Shown here: piece by piece, positions 26,006 to 34,581 of the stretch
Layout: each line of letters opens with the position of its first letter
Position numbering within the stretch: the first letter of the stretch is position 1
NCBI GenBank assembly: GCA_934272845.1
Contig: CAKQSF010000001.1
Coordinates: 124,001-188,000 of the forward strand
Origin: an uncultured Prevotella sp.
GTDB taxonomy: Bacteria; Bacteroidota; Bacteroidia; Bacteroidales; Bacteroidaceae
Reading direction: 5' to 3'
DNA: 64,000 bases
Made by a program: the position numbers and the translations under genes
Notes under the pieces: model-generated
Told to the model about the DNA's origin: nothing
What the model saw: the letters and a program-made list of their open reading frames with translations, nothing else
Databases searched by the model: none

Positions 26006-27793
26006 ATGAAGATAAGCAGTAGTATAGAAAGACGGTTGGCAAATAACAAACGCATATATCGCAAACGCATACCTTACGGTATGATGAATTTCGTTACCGT
26101 AAGAAGGGACGATTGCTATTACGTTGACAAGACTGACTTTATCGAAACAATAGAAGAGTCTAACAAGTTTTTCTTTTTCATCCGCCCACGTCGCTTCGGT
26201 AAGAGTCTAACGCTCTCTATGCTAAAGCAGTATTACGACGTTAACATGGCGGATAGGTTTGAAGAACTGTTCGGAGGACTGTATATTGGCGAGAATCCTA
26301 CGCCAGAACACAATACATACCTAATTATTTCGCTGAACTTTGCCGTAGTGGACGCTAACCTTGAGAACTACAAGAAGAGTCTTGACGCACACTGCAATAC
26401 GGAGTTTAACTTCTTCTGCGACGTATATTCGCAGTATCTTCCTGCCGGCATAAAGGAAGAGATGAACAAGAAGGACGGTGCAGCGGAGCAGTTGGACTAT
26501 CTCTGCAAGGAGTGTAAGAAAAGCGGACAGAAGGTGTACCTCTTCATCGACGAGTACGACCACTTTACCAATACTATTCTCGCTGAGCCAGAATGCCTCA
26601 ACAGTTACAAGGCGGAGACACACGGAACGGGGTACCTGCGCAAGTTCTTCGACACCATTAAGTCGGCTACAGACAACACGTTGGAGCGTGTTTTCGTTAC
26701 TGGCGTCAGTCCTGTAACGATGGACGACCTTACCAGTGGCTTCAACATCGGCACAAACTATTCATTGTCGTACGAGTTCAACGAGATGACTGGATTCACA
26801 GAAGAAGAAGTGCGCGATATGCTTACATATTACACCGACACTCTCAACTTGCACACTTACACGGTAGATGAACTGATAAAGTTGATGAAACCATGGTACG
26901 ACAACTATTGTTTTGCTAAGGCTGCATACGGAAAGACAACGATGTATAACTCTAACATGGTTTTATACTTCATTGATAACTATATCAGAAATTGCGGAGC
27001 AATACCAGAAAACATGATAGAGGAGAACATACGCCTGGACTATAACAAACTACGTATGCTCATTCGCAAGGACAAAGAGTTCGCCCATGACGCCTCTGTC
27101 ATACAGCAACTCGTAGAGGACGGCTTCGTAACGGGTGACCTAAAGACAGGTTTCCCTGCAGAAACAATAGCCGACCCTGACAACTTTGTGAGCCTACTGT
27201 ATTATTTTGGCATGGTGACCATCGACGGACAGCACAAGGGTAAGACCAAGTTCGTCATTCCAAACGAGGTGGTGCGCGAGCAGATTTTCAGATACCTTCT
27301 CGACACTTACAAAGAGAACGATTTGGAGTATAATGCCTACGAAAAAGGTAACCTTGAGAGTGAATTGGCTTATGAAGCAAAATGGAAGCCATACTTCCAA
27401 TACATTGCCGACAGGCTGCACACGTATTCATCACAGCGCGACCACCAGAAAGGCGAGTACTTCGTGCACGGTTTCACGCTCGCCATGACCTGCGACAATA
27501 AGTTTTACCGCCCTATCTCAGAGCAAGATACGCAAGAGGGGTATGCGGACATATTCCTTTGTCCACTCATAGACAACTTCCCCGATATGCTTCATTCATA
27601 CATCGTGGAACTGAAGTATGCCAAAGCAAAGGACACTGACGCTCATGTGCAGCAATTATATCAAGATGCCATCACGCAGGTTAACCGCTATGCACAGAGC
27701 GAAGTGGTAACGTCTGCCGTCAAAAACACGCAACTGCACAAGATTATCGTGGTGTATAAAGGCACGGAGATGGTGGTTTGCGAAGAGGTATAG
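26006..27793 (+). CDS. AAA-ATPase-like protein with PD-(D/E)XK nuclease domain
   Basis: 595 residues from the ATG at 26006. The N-terminal AAA-ATPase-like domain carries RIPYGMMNFVTVRRDDCYYVDKT, the P-loop-like RPRRFGKSLTLSMLKQYYD and Walker B-like VYLFIDEYDHFTNTI. The C-terminal PD-(D/E)XK domain has D in GYADIFLCPL and the YIVELKYAKAKD core. It is a distant paralogue of 22409-23995 and similar in layout but diverged throughout. The biological role of the family is not established. GH43 follows after 32 bases, but a functional link is not evident. Confidence 0.9.
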   Translation: MKISSSIERRLANNKRIYRKRIPYGMMNFVTVRRDDCYYVDKTDFIETIEESNKFFFFIRPRRFGKSLTLSMLKQYYDVNMADRFEELFGGLYIGENPTPEHNTYLIISLNFAVVDANLENYKKSLDAHCNTEFNFFCDVYSQYLPAGIKEEMNKKDGAAEQLDYLCKECKKSGQKVYLFIDEYDHFTNTILAEPECLNSYKAETHGTGYLRKFFDTIKSATDNTLERVFVTGVSPVTMDDLTSGFNIGTNYSLSYEFNEMTGFTEEEVRDMLTYYTDTLNLHTYTVDELIKLMKPWYDNYCFAKAAYGKTTMYNSNMVLYFIDNYIRNCGAIPENMIEENIRLDYNKLRMLIRKDKEFAHDASVIQQLVEDGFVTGDLKTGFPAETIADPDNFVSLLYYFGMVTIDGQHKGKTKFVIPNEVVREQIFRYLLDTYKENDLEYNAYEKGNLESELAYEAKWKPYFQYIADRLHTYSSQRDHQKGEYFVHGFTLAMTCDNKFYRPISEQDTQEGYADIFLCPLIDNFPDMLHSYIVELKYAKAKDTDAHVQQLYQDAITQVNRYAQSEVVTSAVKNTQLHKIIVVYKGTEMVVCEEV

Positions 27794-27825
27794 GCGCATA
27801 TCCAGACAAATATTATCATAACATC

Positions 27826-28806
27826 ATGACTAAACTACGCAGCACTCTCTGTGGCATAGCCCTCTGCTTTGCCTCAACCATAAGCCACGCAGACAACACT
27901 TTCAGCAATCCCGTCATTGCGAACAGTGCCCCCGACCCTACCGTCATTAGGGCTGCCGATGGCAACTTCTATCTTTACGCCACGGAAGATACATACAATG
28001 TGCCGATATATAAGTCTACAGACCTCGTAAACTGGAGTATGGTGGGCACGGCGTTCGATAACTATACTCGCCCCATGTGGAACCCTGACGGCGGTATATG
28101 GGCACCAGACATCAACCTTATTAATGGCAAATACGTACTCTATTACTCTAAGTCTGAGTGGGGAGGCGACTGGACTTGTGGCGTAGGTGTTGCCACTGCC
28201 GACACTCCCGAGGGGCCTTTCATGGACCACGGCAATATGTTCATAAGCAAGGAGATTGGTGTTCAGAACTCCATCGACCCGTTTTACATCGAGGATAATG
28301 GGCACAAGTATCTCTTTTGGGGCAGTTTCCACGGCATCTACGGCATAGAACTTACAGACGATGGACTACGTATTAAACCTGGCGCACACAAGAAACGCAT
28401 AGCGGGCGACTTTATGGAAGGAACGTATATCCACAAACATGGGAAGTACTATTACCTCTTTGGTTCTCAGGGAGCATGCTGCTTCGGAGCGAAAAGCACA
28501 TACAGAGTGGTATACGGACGATCAGAGAACCTCTTTGGACCATACCGAACAAAGGCAGGCAAACGTATGCTAAGTGGACACTATGATGTTATGCTTCACG
28601 GCGATACACTCGTTGCAGGTCCTGGTCACAACGGAGAGATAGTAACAGACGACGCAGGCACCGACTGGATGCCTGTGCACGGATATTCCGCTAACGACCC
28701 TGACAAAGGACGACAGGTATGGCTGGTGCGCATAAACTGGAAGGACGGTTGGCCTTATGTAGAAAACAGCGTAGTGGCAAAGAAAGATGAGAAGCCGGTG
28801 TTTTGA
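27826..28806 (+). CDS. glycoside hydrolase family 43 enzyme, secreted
   Basis: 326 residues from the ATG at 27826. The signal peptide is MTKLRSTLCGIALCFASTIS + HA. The five-bladed propeller fold of GH43 is indicated by three acidic sites: base Asp in NSAPDPTVIRAADGNFYLYAT, pKa-modulating Asp in QNSIDPFYIEDNG and acid Glu in FMEGTYIHKHGKYYYLFGS. Blade motifs such as GGIWAPDINLINGKYVLYYS support this. Likely activity is on arabinan or arabinoxylan side chains in the periplasm or at the surface. No SusC/SusD pair adjoins it, so it is not in a typical polysaccharide locus here. Confidence 0.92.
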   Translation: MTKLRSTLCGIALCFASTISHADNTFSNPVIANSAPDPTVIRAADGNFYLYATEDTYNVPIYKSTDLVNWSMVGTAFDNYTRPMWNPDGGIWAPDINLINGKYVLYYSKSEWGGDWTCGVGVATADTPEGPFMDHGNMFISKEIGVQNSIDPFYIEDNGHKYLFWGSFHGIYGIELTDDGLRIKPGAHKKRIAGDFMEGTYIHKHGKYYYLFGSQGACCFGAKSTYRVVYGRSENLFGPYRTKAGKRMLSGHYDVMLHGDTLVAGPGHNGEIVTDDAGTDWMPVHGYSANDPDKGRQVWLVRINWKDGWPYVENSVVAKKDEKPVF

Positions 28807-28818
28807 TAACATCGGCTT
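28792..28818 (+). terminator. possible GH43 terminator overlapping the stop codon
   Basis: AAGCCGGTGTT and AACATCGGCTT pair around TTGAT, and the TGA stop lies in the loop. A T-rich tract (AAGTTTTTT) follows about 10 bases later, so termination strength is uncertain. Confidence 0.4.
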
Positions 28819-28921
28819 TCGTTAAATAAGTTTTTTAGACCTATATTTCCGCATAAGGCGCACAAGAAAACTGCCTTATGTCATTTTTACAGTTATTATA
28901 TTAAAAAAAACCTGTTTAGAC

Positions 28922-28952
28922 TTGTTAATGTTGTAAAAAAACTGTACCTTTG
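28922..28952 (+). promoter_or_regulatory. typA promoter (-33/-7)
   Basis: TTG (28922-28924) and TACCTTTG (28945-28952) with a 20-base gap; the start should be near 28960, only 23 bases before the ATG. Confidence 0.65.
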
Positions 28953-28982
28953 CATCAAGTTTATACATATTTTATAAAAAAG

Positions 28983-30785
28983 ATGCAGGATATTAGAAAC
29001 ATTGCCATCATCGCACACGTAGACCACGGTAAGACAACTCTCGTGGATAAGATGATGCTCGCAGGTAAACTTTTCCGCGAAGGACAAAACAATTCAGATC
29101 AGGTACTTGACGCTAACGACCTTGAAAGAGAAAGAGGTATAACGATACTTTCAAAGAACGTTTCTATCAACTGGAAAGGTACAAAGATTAATATTATCGA
29201 CACTCCGGGACACTCCGACTTCGGTGGTGAAGTGGAGCGAGTGCTCAACATGGCTGACGGTTGCATATTGCTCGTTGATGCCTTTGAGGGTCCTATGCCA
29301 CAGACACGTTTTGTGCTTCAGAAGGCTCTACAGATTGGTTTGAAGCCTATCGTGGTAGTAAATAAGGTGGATAAGCCTAACTGTCGTCCTGAAGAGGTGT
29401 ACGAAATGGTCTTCGACCTCATGTTCTCTCTCAACGCTACAGAGGATCAGTTGGATTTCCCTGTGGTATATGGTTCTGCGAAGAACGGTTGGATGGCTGA
29501 GGATTACAGCAAGCCAACAGACAACATCGACTATCTTCTCGACAAGATTGTTGAGGTTATACCTAAGCCTGAGGTATTAGAGGGCACTCCGCAGATGCTT
29601 ATCACATCGCTCGACTACTCTAACTACACTGGTCGTATAGCCGTAGGACGTGTTCATCGCGGCACTCTGAAGGAGGGAATGAATATCACTATTGCCCACC
29701 GCGACGGTTCTATGGAGAAGACTAAGATTAAAGAGGTTCACGTATTCGACGGTATGGGACACACCAAGGTGCCCGAGGCCGAGAGCGGTGACATCTGCGC
29801 TATCATCGGATTGGAGAAGTTTGAGATTGGTGACACTATCTGTGACTTTGAGAACCCTGAGCCATTGCCACCTATTGCCATTGATGAACCTACAATGTCA
29901 ATGCTCTTCACCATCAACGACTCTCCGTTCTTCGGCAAAGAAGGTAAGTTTGTTACCTCACGCCACATTAACGACCGTCTGCAGAAGGAGTTGGAGAAGA
30001 ACCTCGCTCTGCGTGTAAGACCATTTGAAGATACTACTGATAAGTGGATTGTCTCAGGTCGTGGCGTGCTGCATCTCTCTGTGCTTATCGAGACAATGCG
30101 TCGCGAGGGCTACGAGCTTCAGGTGGGTCAGCCACAGGTTATCTACAAAGAGATTGACGGAGAGAAGTGTGAACCTATTGAGGAACTGACCATTAACGTT
30201 CCTGAGGAGTTTGCTTCTAAGATGATAGATATGGTAACTCGTCGTAAGGGTGAGATGACATCTATGCAGACTATGGGCGACCGCGTCGACATTGAGTTTG
30301 ACATTCCTTCACGTGGCATCATAGGTCTGCGTACTAATGTGCTCACAGCGAGTCAGGGTGAGGCTATCATGGCACACCGCTTCAAGGAGTATCAGCCATA
30401 CAAGGGCGAGATAATACGCCGCATGAACGGTTCGATGATTGCCATGGAGACAGGTAACGCCTACGCTTACTCTATCGACAAGTTACAGGACCGCGGTAAG
30501 TTCTTCATCGATCCAGGTGACGATGTTTACGCAGGTGAGGTAGTTGGCGAGCACGTTCACGACAACGACCTTGTGATAAACGTAACAAAGGCTAAGCAAC
30601 TTACTAACACTCGTGCTTCTGGTTCTGACGACAAGGCACGCATTGTGCCTAAGACCGTCCTCTCATTGGAAGAGGCTCTGGAATATATCAAGGCCGACGA
30701 GTTGGTTGAGGTAACACCTAAATCTATGCGTATGCGTAAGATTATCCTCGATCATTTGGAGCGCAAACGCGCTAATAAGGAATAG
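28983..30785 (+). CDS. typA: translational GTPase TypA/BipA
   Basis: Ribosome-associated GTPase of the EF-G/LepA class that helps large-subunit assembly and translation under stress. 600 residues from the ATG at 28983 ([19 protein letters not shown]). G-motifs are visible: P-loop [25 protein letters not shown] and NKVDKP. It continues into the TypA-specific C-terminal part ([39 protein letters not shown]). The in-frame TTG at 28950 sits in the promoter box and is not a start. A terminator follows at 30808-30856. Confidence 0.97.
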   Translation: MQDIRNIAIIAHVDHGKTTLVDKMMLAGKLFREGQNNSDQVLDANDLERERGITILSKNVSINWKGTKINIIDTPGHSDFGGEVERVLNMADGCILLVDAFEGPMPQTRFVLQKALQIGLKPIVVVNKVDKPNCRPEEVYEMVFDLMFSLNATEDQLDFPVVYGSAKNGWMAEDYSKPTDNIDYLLDKIVEVIPKPEVLEGTPQMLITSLDYSNYTGRIAVGRVHRGTLKEGMNITIAHRDGSMEKTKIKEVHVFDGMGHTKVPEAESGDICAIIGLEKFEIGDTICDFENPEPLPPIAIDEPTMSMLFTINDSPFFGKEGKFVTSRHINDRLQKELEKNLALRVRPFEDTTDKWIVSGRGVLHLSVLIETMRREGYELQVGQPQVIYKEIDGEKCEPIEELTINVPEEFASKMIDMVTRRKGEMTSMQTMGDRVDIEFDIPSRGIIGLRTNVLTASQGEAIMAHRFKEYQPYKGEIIRRMNGSMIAMETGNAYAYSIDKLQDRGKFFIDPGDDVYAGEVVGEHVHDNDLVINVTKAKQLTNTRASGSDDKARIVPKTVLSLEEALEYIKADELVEVTPKSMRMRKIILDHLERKRANKE

Positions 30786-30807
30786 TTCGTAATCAAAAAT
30801 ACATAAT

Positions 30808-30860
30808 GTTTGGTAGTCTGCACACTGAAGAACAGGCTTCATGCAGGCTGCCAAACTTTA
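30808..30860 (+). terminator. typA terminator
   Basis: GTTTGGTAGTCTGCA pairs with TGCAGGCTGCCAAAC with one mismatch and one wobble pair, around a 19-base loop, followed by TTTATTATTA. Confidence 0.65.
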
Positions 30861-30967
30861 TTATTACTTATCTAGACTATACATCGGATTGGATTTATTA
30901 AGTATCAATCACACTTTTCAATACTGGAAATACCTCAATACGAAACGTATGCTTCGTCTTTTCTAGA

Positions 30968-31040
30968 GAGAGTTTATAAAATAAGAGAGAGATAATAATA
31001 AATAAGGAGAGAGATAATAACAAATAAGGAGAGAGAAAGA
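30968..31040. repeat. purine-rich tandem repeat, about 22-bp units x3
   Basis: Units around ATAAGGAGAGAGATAATAAC, three times with the third truncated. It sits just upstream of the TonB receptor gene; the GGAGAG purine tracts could act on translation or promoter use, but nothing else marks a function. Confidence 0.6.
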
Positions 31041-31086
31041 ATTTAACTGTCCCCGAAATAAGTTAAACGACTAATACGACAACACT

Positions 31087-33597
31087 TTGGAAACGAAATC
31101 AATCGCTATATCATTGGGACTGGCTGCTATTGCGGCTACCAACACACAAGCACAAACGACAAAGACAAATAATGTCAACGATGACGACAAGGAAACGAAC
31201 GTGATGATTGAGAACATCACCGTTACGGCTCCACGTGGTATTGCACGCAAAACGCCTATAGCCATGAGTAACGTTGACAGCAAACAGGTAGAAGAGAAAC
31301 TTGGTAACAGTGAACTTCCTGAGATGCTGAACCAGACTCCTGGCATTTACGCTACAAAGAACAGCGGTGCTTATGGTGACTCTAAACTCAATATGCGTGG
31401 TTTCCAGAGTTCAAACGTTGCAGTAATGGTTAACGGTGTTCCTGTCAACGACATGGAACACGGAGGTCTTTACTGGAGTAACTGGGCAGGACTGGGCGAG
31501 ATGGTGCGCTATATGCAGACACAACGTGGTCTCGGTGCCAGCAAGGTTGCGGTACCATCTGTTGGTGGTACTGTGAACATTGTCACCAAAACGGTTGACA
31601 GTAAGAAAGGTGGCTACGTGTCATACGCTGTGGGTAACGATGGATATAACCACATATCCGCCTCTGTTTCTACTGGAATGACAAAGACAGGATGGAACTT
31701 CTCTGCTCTTCTTGGTAAGAAATGGGGCGATGGTTACATTCAGGGCACAGACTTTACCGATTATGATTTCTTCTTCGCCATCAGTAAACGCATTAACGCT
31801 AACCACCAGTTGGCACTGACAGGACTTGGCTCTCCACAGTCACATTACCAGCGCAACCAGTACGATGGACTTAGCGTTGAAGGCTGGCAAGCGGTTAAGA
31901 AGTTCATGGGGGGAAGCAGCGCATACCGCTATAACCCTACTTACGGTTTCGGAAAGAACGGTGAACGTAAGTCTTCCGCATACAACTACTACCATAAACC
32001 ACAGTTCTCACTGAACCATATATGGCAGATTGACGAGAAATCTTCACTCAATACAGCCATCTATATGTCCATAGGTTCTGGCTACGGCAATAGTGGTCAG
32101 GGTATAAACTCTACGTATGCCAACGCATGGTACGGTGCTGCCAACGGTAAACTGAGATATGATTTCCGCCACGCCGACGGTACATACGCCTACGATGAGG
32201 TACAGGAACTGAACGAACAGAGTGACTCTGGCTCAAAAATGGTAATGGCTCGTAACTACAATGACCACAAATGGTACGGCCTTCTCTCTACATACACACG
32301 ACAGTTGAACCAGAACTTTAATCTCTATGCAGGCATAGACATCAGGTCATACAAGGGTATTCACACTGCAAAGATATCTGACCTCTACAACGGTGCATAC
32401 TATACCGACATCAGATACAGGAGCAGTGTCAACCCAGCAAATAACATTAATGCTGCTGACCCTGACTGGAAGTACGAGAAACTGACCGTGGGCGACGTGG
32501 TATATCGTGACTACGACAGCCACATCGTGCAGAAAGGCCTGTTCTCTCAGATAGAGTACAGCAAGGATAAGTTGTCTGCTTTCCTCTCTGGTACACTCTC
32601 TACATCACGCTACTGGCGCTATGACCGCTTCTATTATGATGCCGCTCACGCTGAGTCTGAGACGACCAACTTCACCAGTGGAAGCATAAAGGCAGGCGCG
32701 AACTATAACCTTAACGCATACAACAACGTGTTTGCCAACATCGGTTACATCAGTCGCGCACCGTTCTTCAATGGTGGTGTGTTCTTGATGTCACAGTCAA
32801 GTAACGAGGTTAACAAGGATGCCACAAACGAAAAAGCATTCTCTGTTGAGTTAGGTTACGGTTTCCGCAAGGACTGGCTGTACGTTGCGCTGAACGCATA
32901 CTACACCACTTGGATGGACAAGACGACGTCAAAGTCGGGCTATATGAACAACAACACGGAGATGTACACCATGAGTATGACGGGTGTCAACGCCAAACAC
33001 ATGGGTGTAGAACTTGACGTTGTAGCAAAACCTGCATCATGGGCTACGCTGCGCGGTATGCTTTCACTCGGCAACTGGAAGTGGGCTAACAACGCAACGG
33101 CTTACTTCTACAACTCTGCTACACAGCCATTGGCTAACATTACCACTGGTGCAGTAGCCAGCGCGGTAGGTGCTCCTGACCACTTGAAGTTCACTCTCAA
33201 CCAGGATGGCATTCACGTTGGTGGCTCTGCACAGACCACTGCTGCTTTAGGTGCAGACATAAGAATTGCTCCTTCACTCTCTGTTGGCGGTGACTATACC
33301 TACTATGCCCGTCTCTATGCAGACTACTCGCTGCCTACATACGGCGGTGGCGGTGAGTTTACGCTTAAAGAACCTTGGAAGGTTCCTGCAGCAGGACAAC
33401 TCGACCTCAACGCTCGCTACGACTTCATGATTGGTACTTGCAAGGCAAGCATCATAGGTGTAGTGAAGAATGTGTTTGACTACGAGTACATACAAGACGC
33501 CTTCTATGATGGTACTAACACCGATTGGAAGGACGCTTACCGTGTGTTCTACGCCTTCGGACGTACATTCTCTGTAAGACTCAAATTGGCATTCTAA
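31087..33597 (+). CDS. TonB-dependent outer-membrane receptor (TTG start)
   Basis: 836 residues. The only start that keeps the signal peptide (METKSIAISLGLAAIAATNT + QAQ) is a TTG at 31087: the frame has a TAA at 31072-31074 upstream, and the next in-frame ATG (31204) is beyond the signal. The plug domain (about 40-165) shows IENITVTAPRG, ELPEMLNQTPGIYATKNSG, LNMRGFQSSNVAVMVNGVPVN and VPSVGGTVNIVTKT. The rest is a 22-strand barrel ending SVRLKLAF. There is no carboxypeptidase-like N-terminal domain and no SusD partner. It is followed 20 bases later by a lipoprotein gene. Substrate unknown. Confidence 0.92.
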   Translation: METKSIAISLGLAAIAATNTQAQTTKTNNVNDDDKETNVMIENITVTAPRGIARKTPIAMSNVDSKQVEEKLGNSELPEMLNQTPGIYATKNSGAYGDSKLNMRGFQSSNVAVMVNGVPVNDMEHGGLYWSNWAGLGEMVRYMQTQRGLGASKVAVPSVGGTVNIVTKTVDSKKGGYVSYAVGNDGYNHISASVSTGMTKTGWNFSALLGKKWGDGYIQGTDFTDYDFFFAISKRINANHQLALTGLGSPQSHYQRNQYDGLSVEGWQAVKKFMGGSSAYRYNPTYGFGKNGERKSSAYNYYHKPQFSLNHIWQIDEKSSLNTAIYMSIGSGYGNSGQGINSTYANAWYGAANGKLRYDFRHADGTYAYDEVQELNEQSDSGSKMVMARNYNDHKWYGLLSTYTRQLNQNFNLYAGIDIRSYKGIHTAKISDLYNGAYYTDIRYRSSVNPANNINAADPDWKYEKLTVGDVVYRDYDSHIVQKGLFSQIEYSKDKLSAFLSGTLSTSRYWRYDRFYYDAAHAESETTNFTSGSIKAGANYNLNAYNNVFANIGYISRAPFFNGGVFLMSQSSNEVNKDATNEKAFSVELGYGFRKDWLYVALNAYYTTWMDKTTSKSGYMNNNTEMYTMSMTGVNAKHMGVELDVVAKPASWATLRGMLSLGNWKWANNATAYFYNSATQPLANITTGAVASAVGAPDHLKFTLNQDGIHVGGSAQTTAALGADIRIAPSLSVGGDYTYYARLYADYSLPTYGGGGEFTLKEPWKVPAAGQLDLNARYDFMIGTCKASIIGVVKNVFDYEYIQDAFYDGTNTDWKDAYRVFYAFGRTFSVRLKLAF

Positions 33598-33617
33598 ACT
33601 TATCTCATCAAAACACA

Positions 33618-34526
33618 ATGAAACTAACACATTATATATATACCATTGCCGCCATAGCCACACTCGCTTCATGCGGTGATTTCAACGACAAACTGGACGG
33701 ATTTCAAGAGGACACATACCGTCCTACAGATGTTAAGGAACTGAAGATAGAACTGAAGAACAGCGATTACGAGAAGATTGCATCGCTTGTCAACGACAAT
33801 GACCTCAAGGTCAACCACTATTTCGCTAACAACGACAGTGCTACAAAGCAACTTCCCGTATGGCTGAAGTCTACATACCCTACCGCAGACAACGGTTCTA
33901 CAGCGAAGATAACCTATAACCAATTAAAGGAAGAGGAGTACTACGCAAGCGATAAAGCAGACCAACCTGCAATAGCGGACGTAGAAGTAGAAAGCGTGAC
34001 AACTCCTTTCGAACTCATCGGCAAAGAATGGAAGTACAATCCAAGCGTAATCCTCACCTTACCTAACGAAAGAGGTAACACCGTCAGCAAGGTATTCTAC
34101 AACAGAATCACAATTTGGGTGAACATTAACTATGATGAGCCTAACGGATATGGTATGTTTAATCCTGGAGGTTACTTGAGTCCTTATGCTGACCAAGAGT
34201 TCTTCAGTGGCTGCGACTTCTACCACAACTATGTAGAATGGGACCCAGCAAAGGCAAAAGAGAATACTCCGAGCGTTTATGAGAGCATGAGTGACGACGA
34301 GGTTGTGACAACAATGCAGCGTAATCTCCTCACTACCTTCGGTGAATCGTTGAAAGAAGGTTACGAAAACGCTGAACCTGTAGAGGGCATGGAGGTAACT
34401 TACACAGTGAACTTCATGGCACACATGGCTGGCGACAAACTCGTTCCTTACACCATTAAGTATCTCGTTACTGGAAAAGGAGAATTTACCTACATCGAGG
34501 GTTCACTAAAACCAAGAGAAGAATAA
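33618..34526 (+). CDS. surface or periplasmic lipoprotein paired with the TonB receptor
   Basis: 302 residues from the ATG at 33618. The N-terminus MKLTHYIYTIAAIATLASCG has a lipobox (LASC, lipidated Cys19). The mature protein is acidic and Tyr/Asn-rich, with no recognised domain and no SusD-like motif. It starts 20 bases after the receptor stop, so the two are almost surely co-transcribed and the lipoprotein is a probable accessory subunit for the same ligand (inference). An upstream in-frame start at 33525 overlaps the receptor and is not used. Confidence 0.85.
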   Translation: MKLTHYIYTIAAIATLASCGDFNDKLDGFQEDTYRPTDVKELKIELKNSDYEKIASLVNDNDLKVNHYFANNDSATKQLPVWLKSTYPTADNGSTAKITYNQLKEEEYYASDKADQPAIADVEVESVTTPFELIGKEWKYNPSVILTLPNERGNTVSKVFYNRITIWVNINYDEPNGYGMFNPGGYLSPYADQEFFSGCDFYHNYVEWDPAKAKENTPSVYESMSDDEVVTTMQRNLLTTFGESLKEGYENAEPVEGMEVTYTVNFMAHMAGDKLVPYTIKYLVTGKGEFTYIEGSLKPREE

Positions 34527-34581
34527 CACAACTTAACTCTCTCTATACCTTTTATACACCCCAAAGAACAACAACATTGAT

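Noticed and set aside
28950..28952. TTG start of a longer typA frame
   Set aside because: It lies inside the TACCTTTG -7 box. The ATG at 28983 gives the standard N-terminus.
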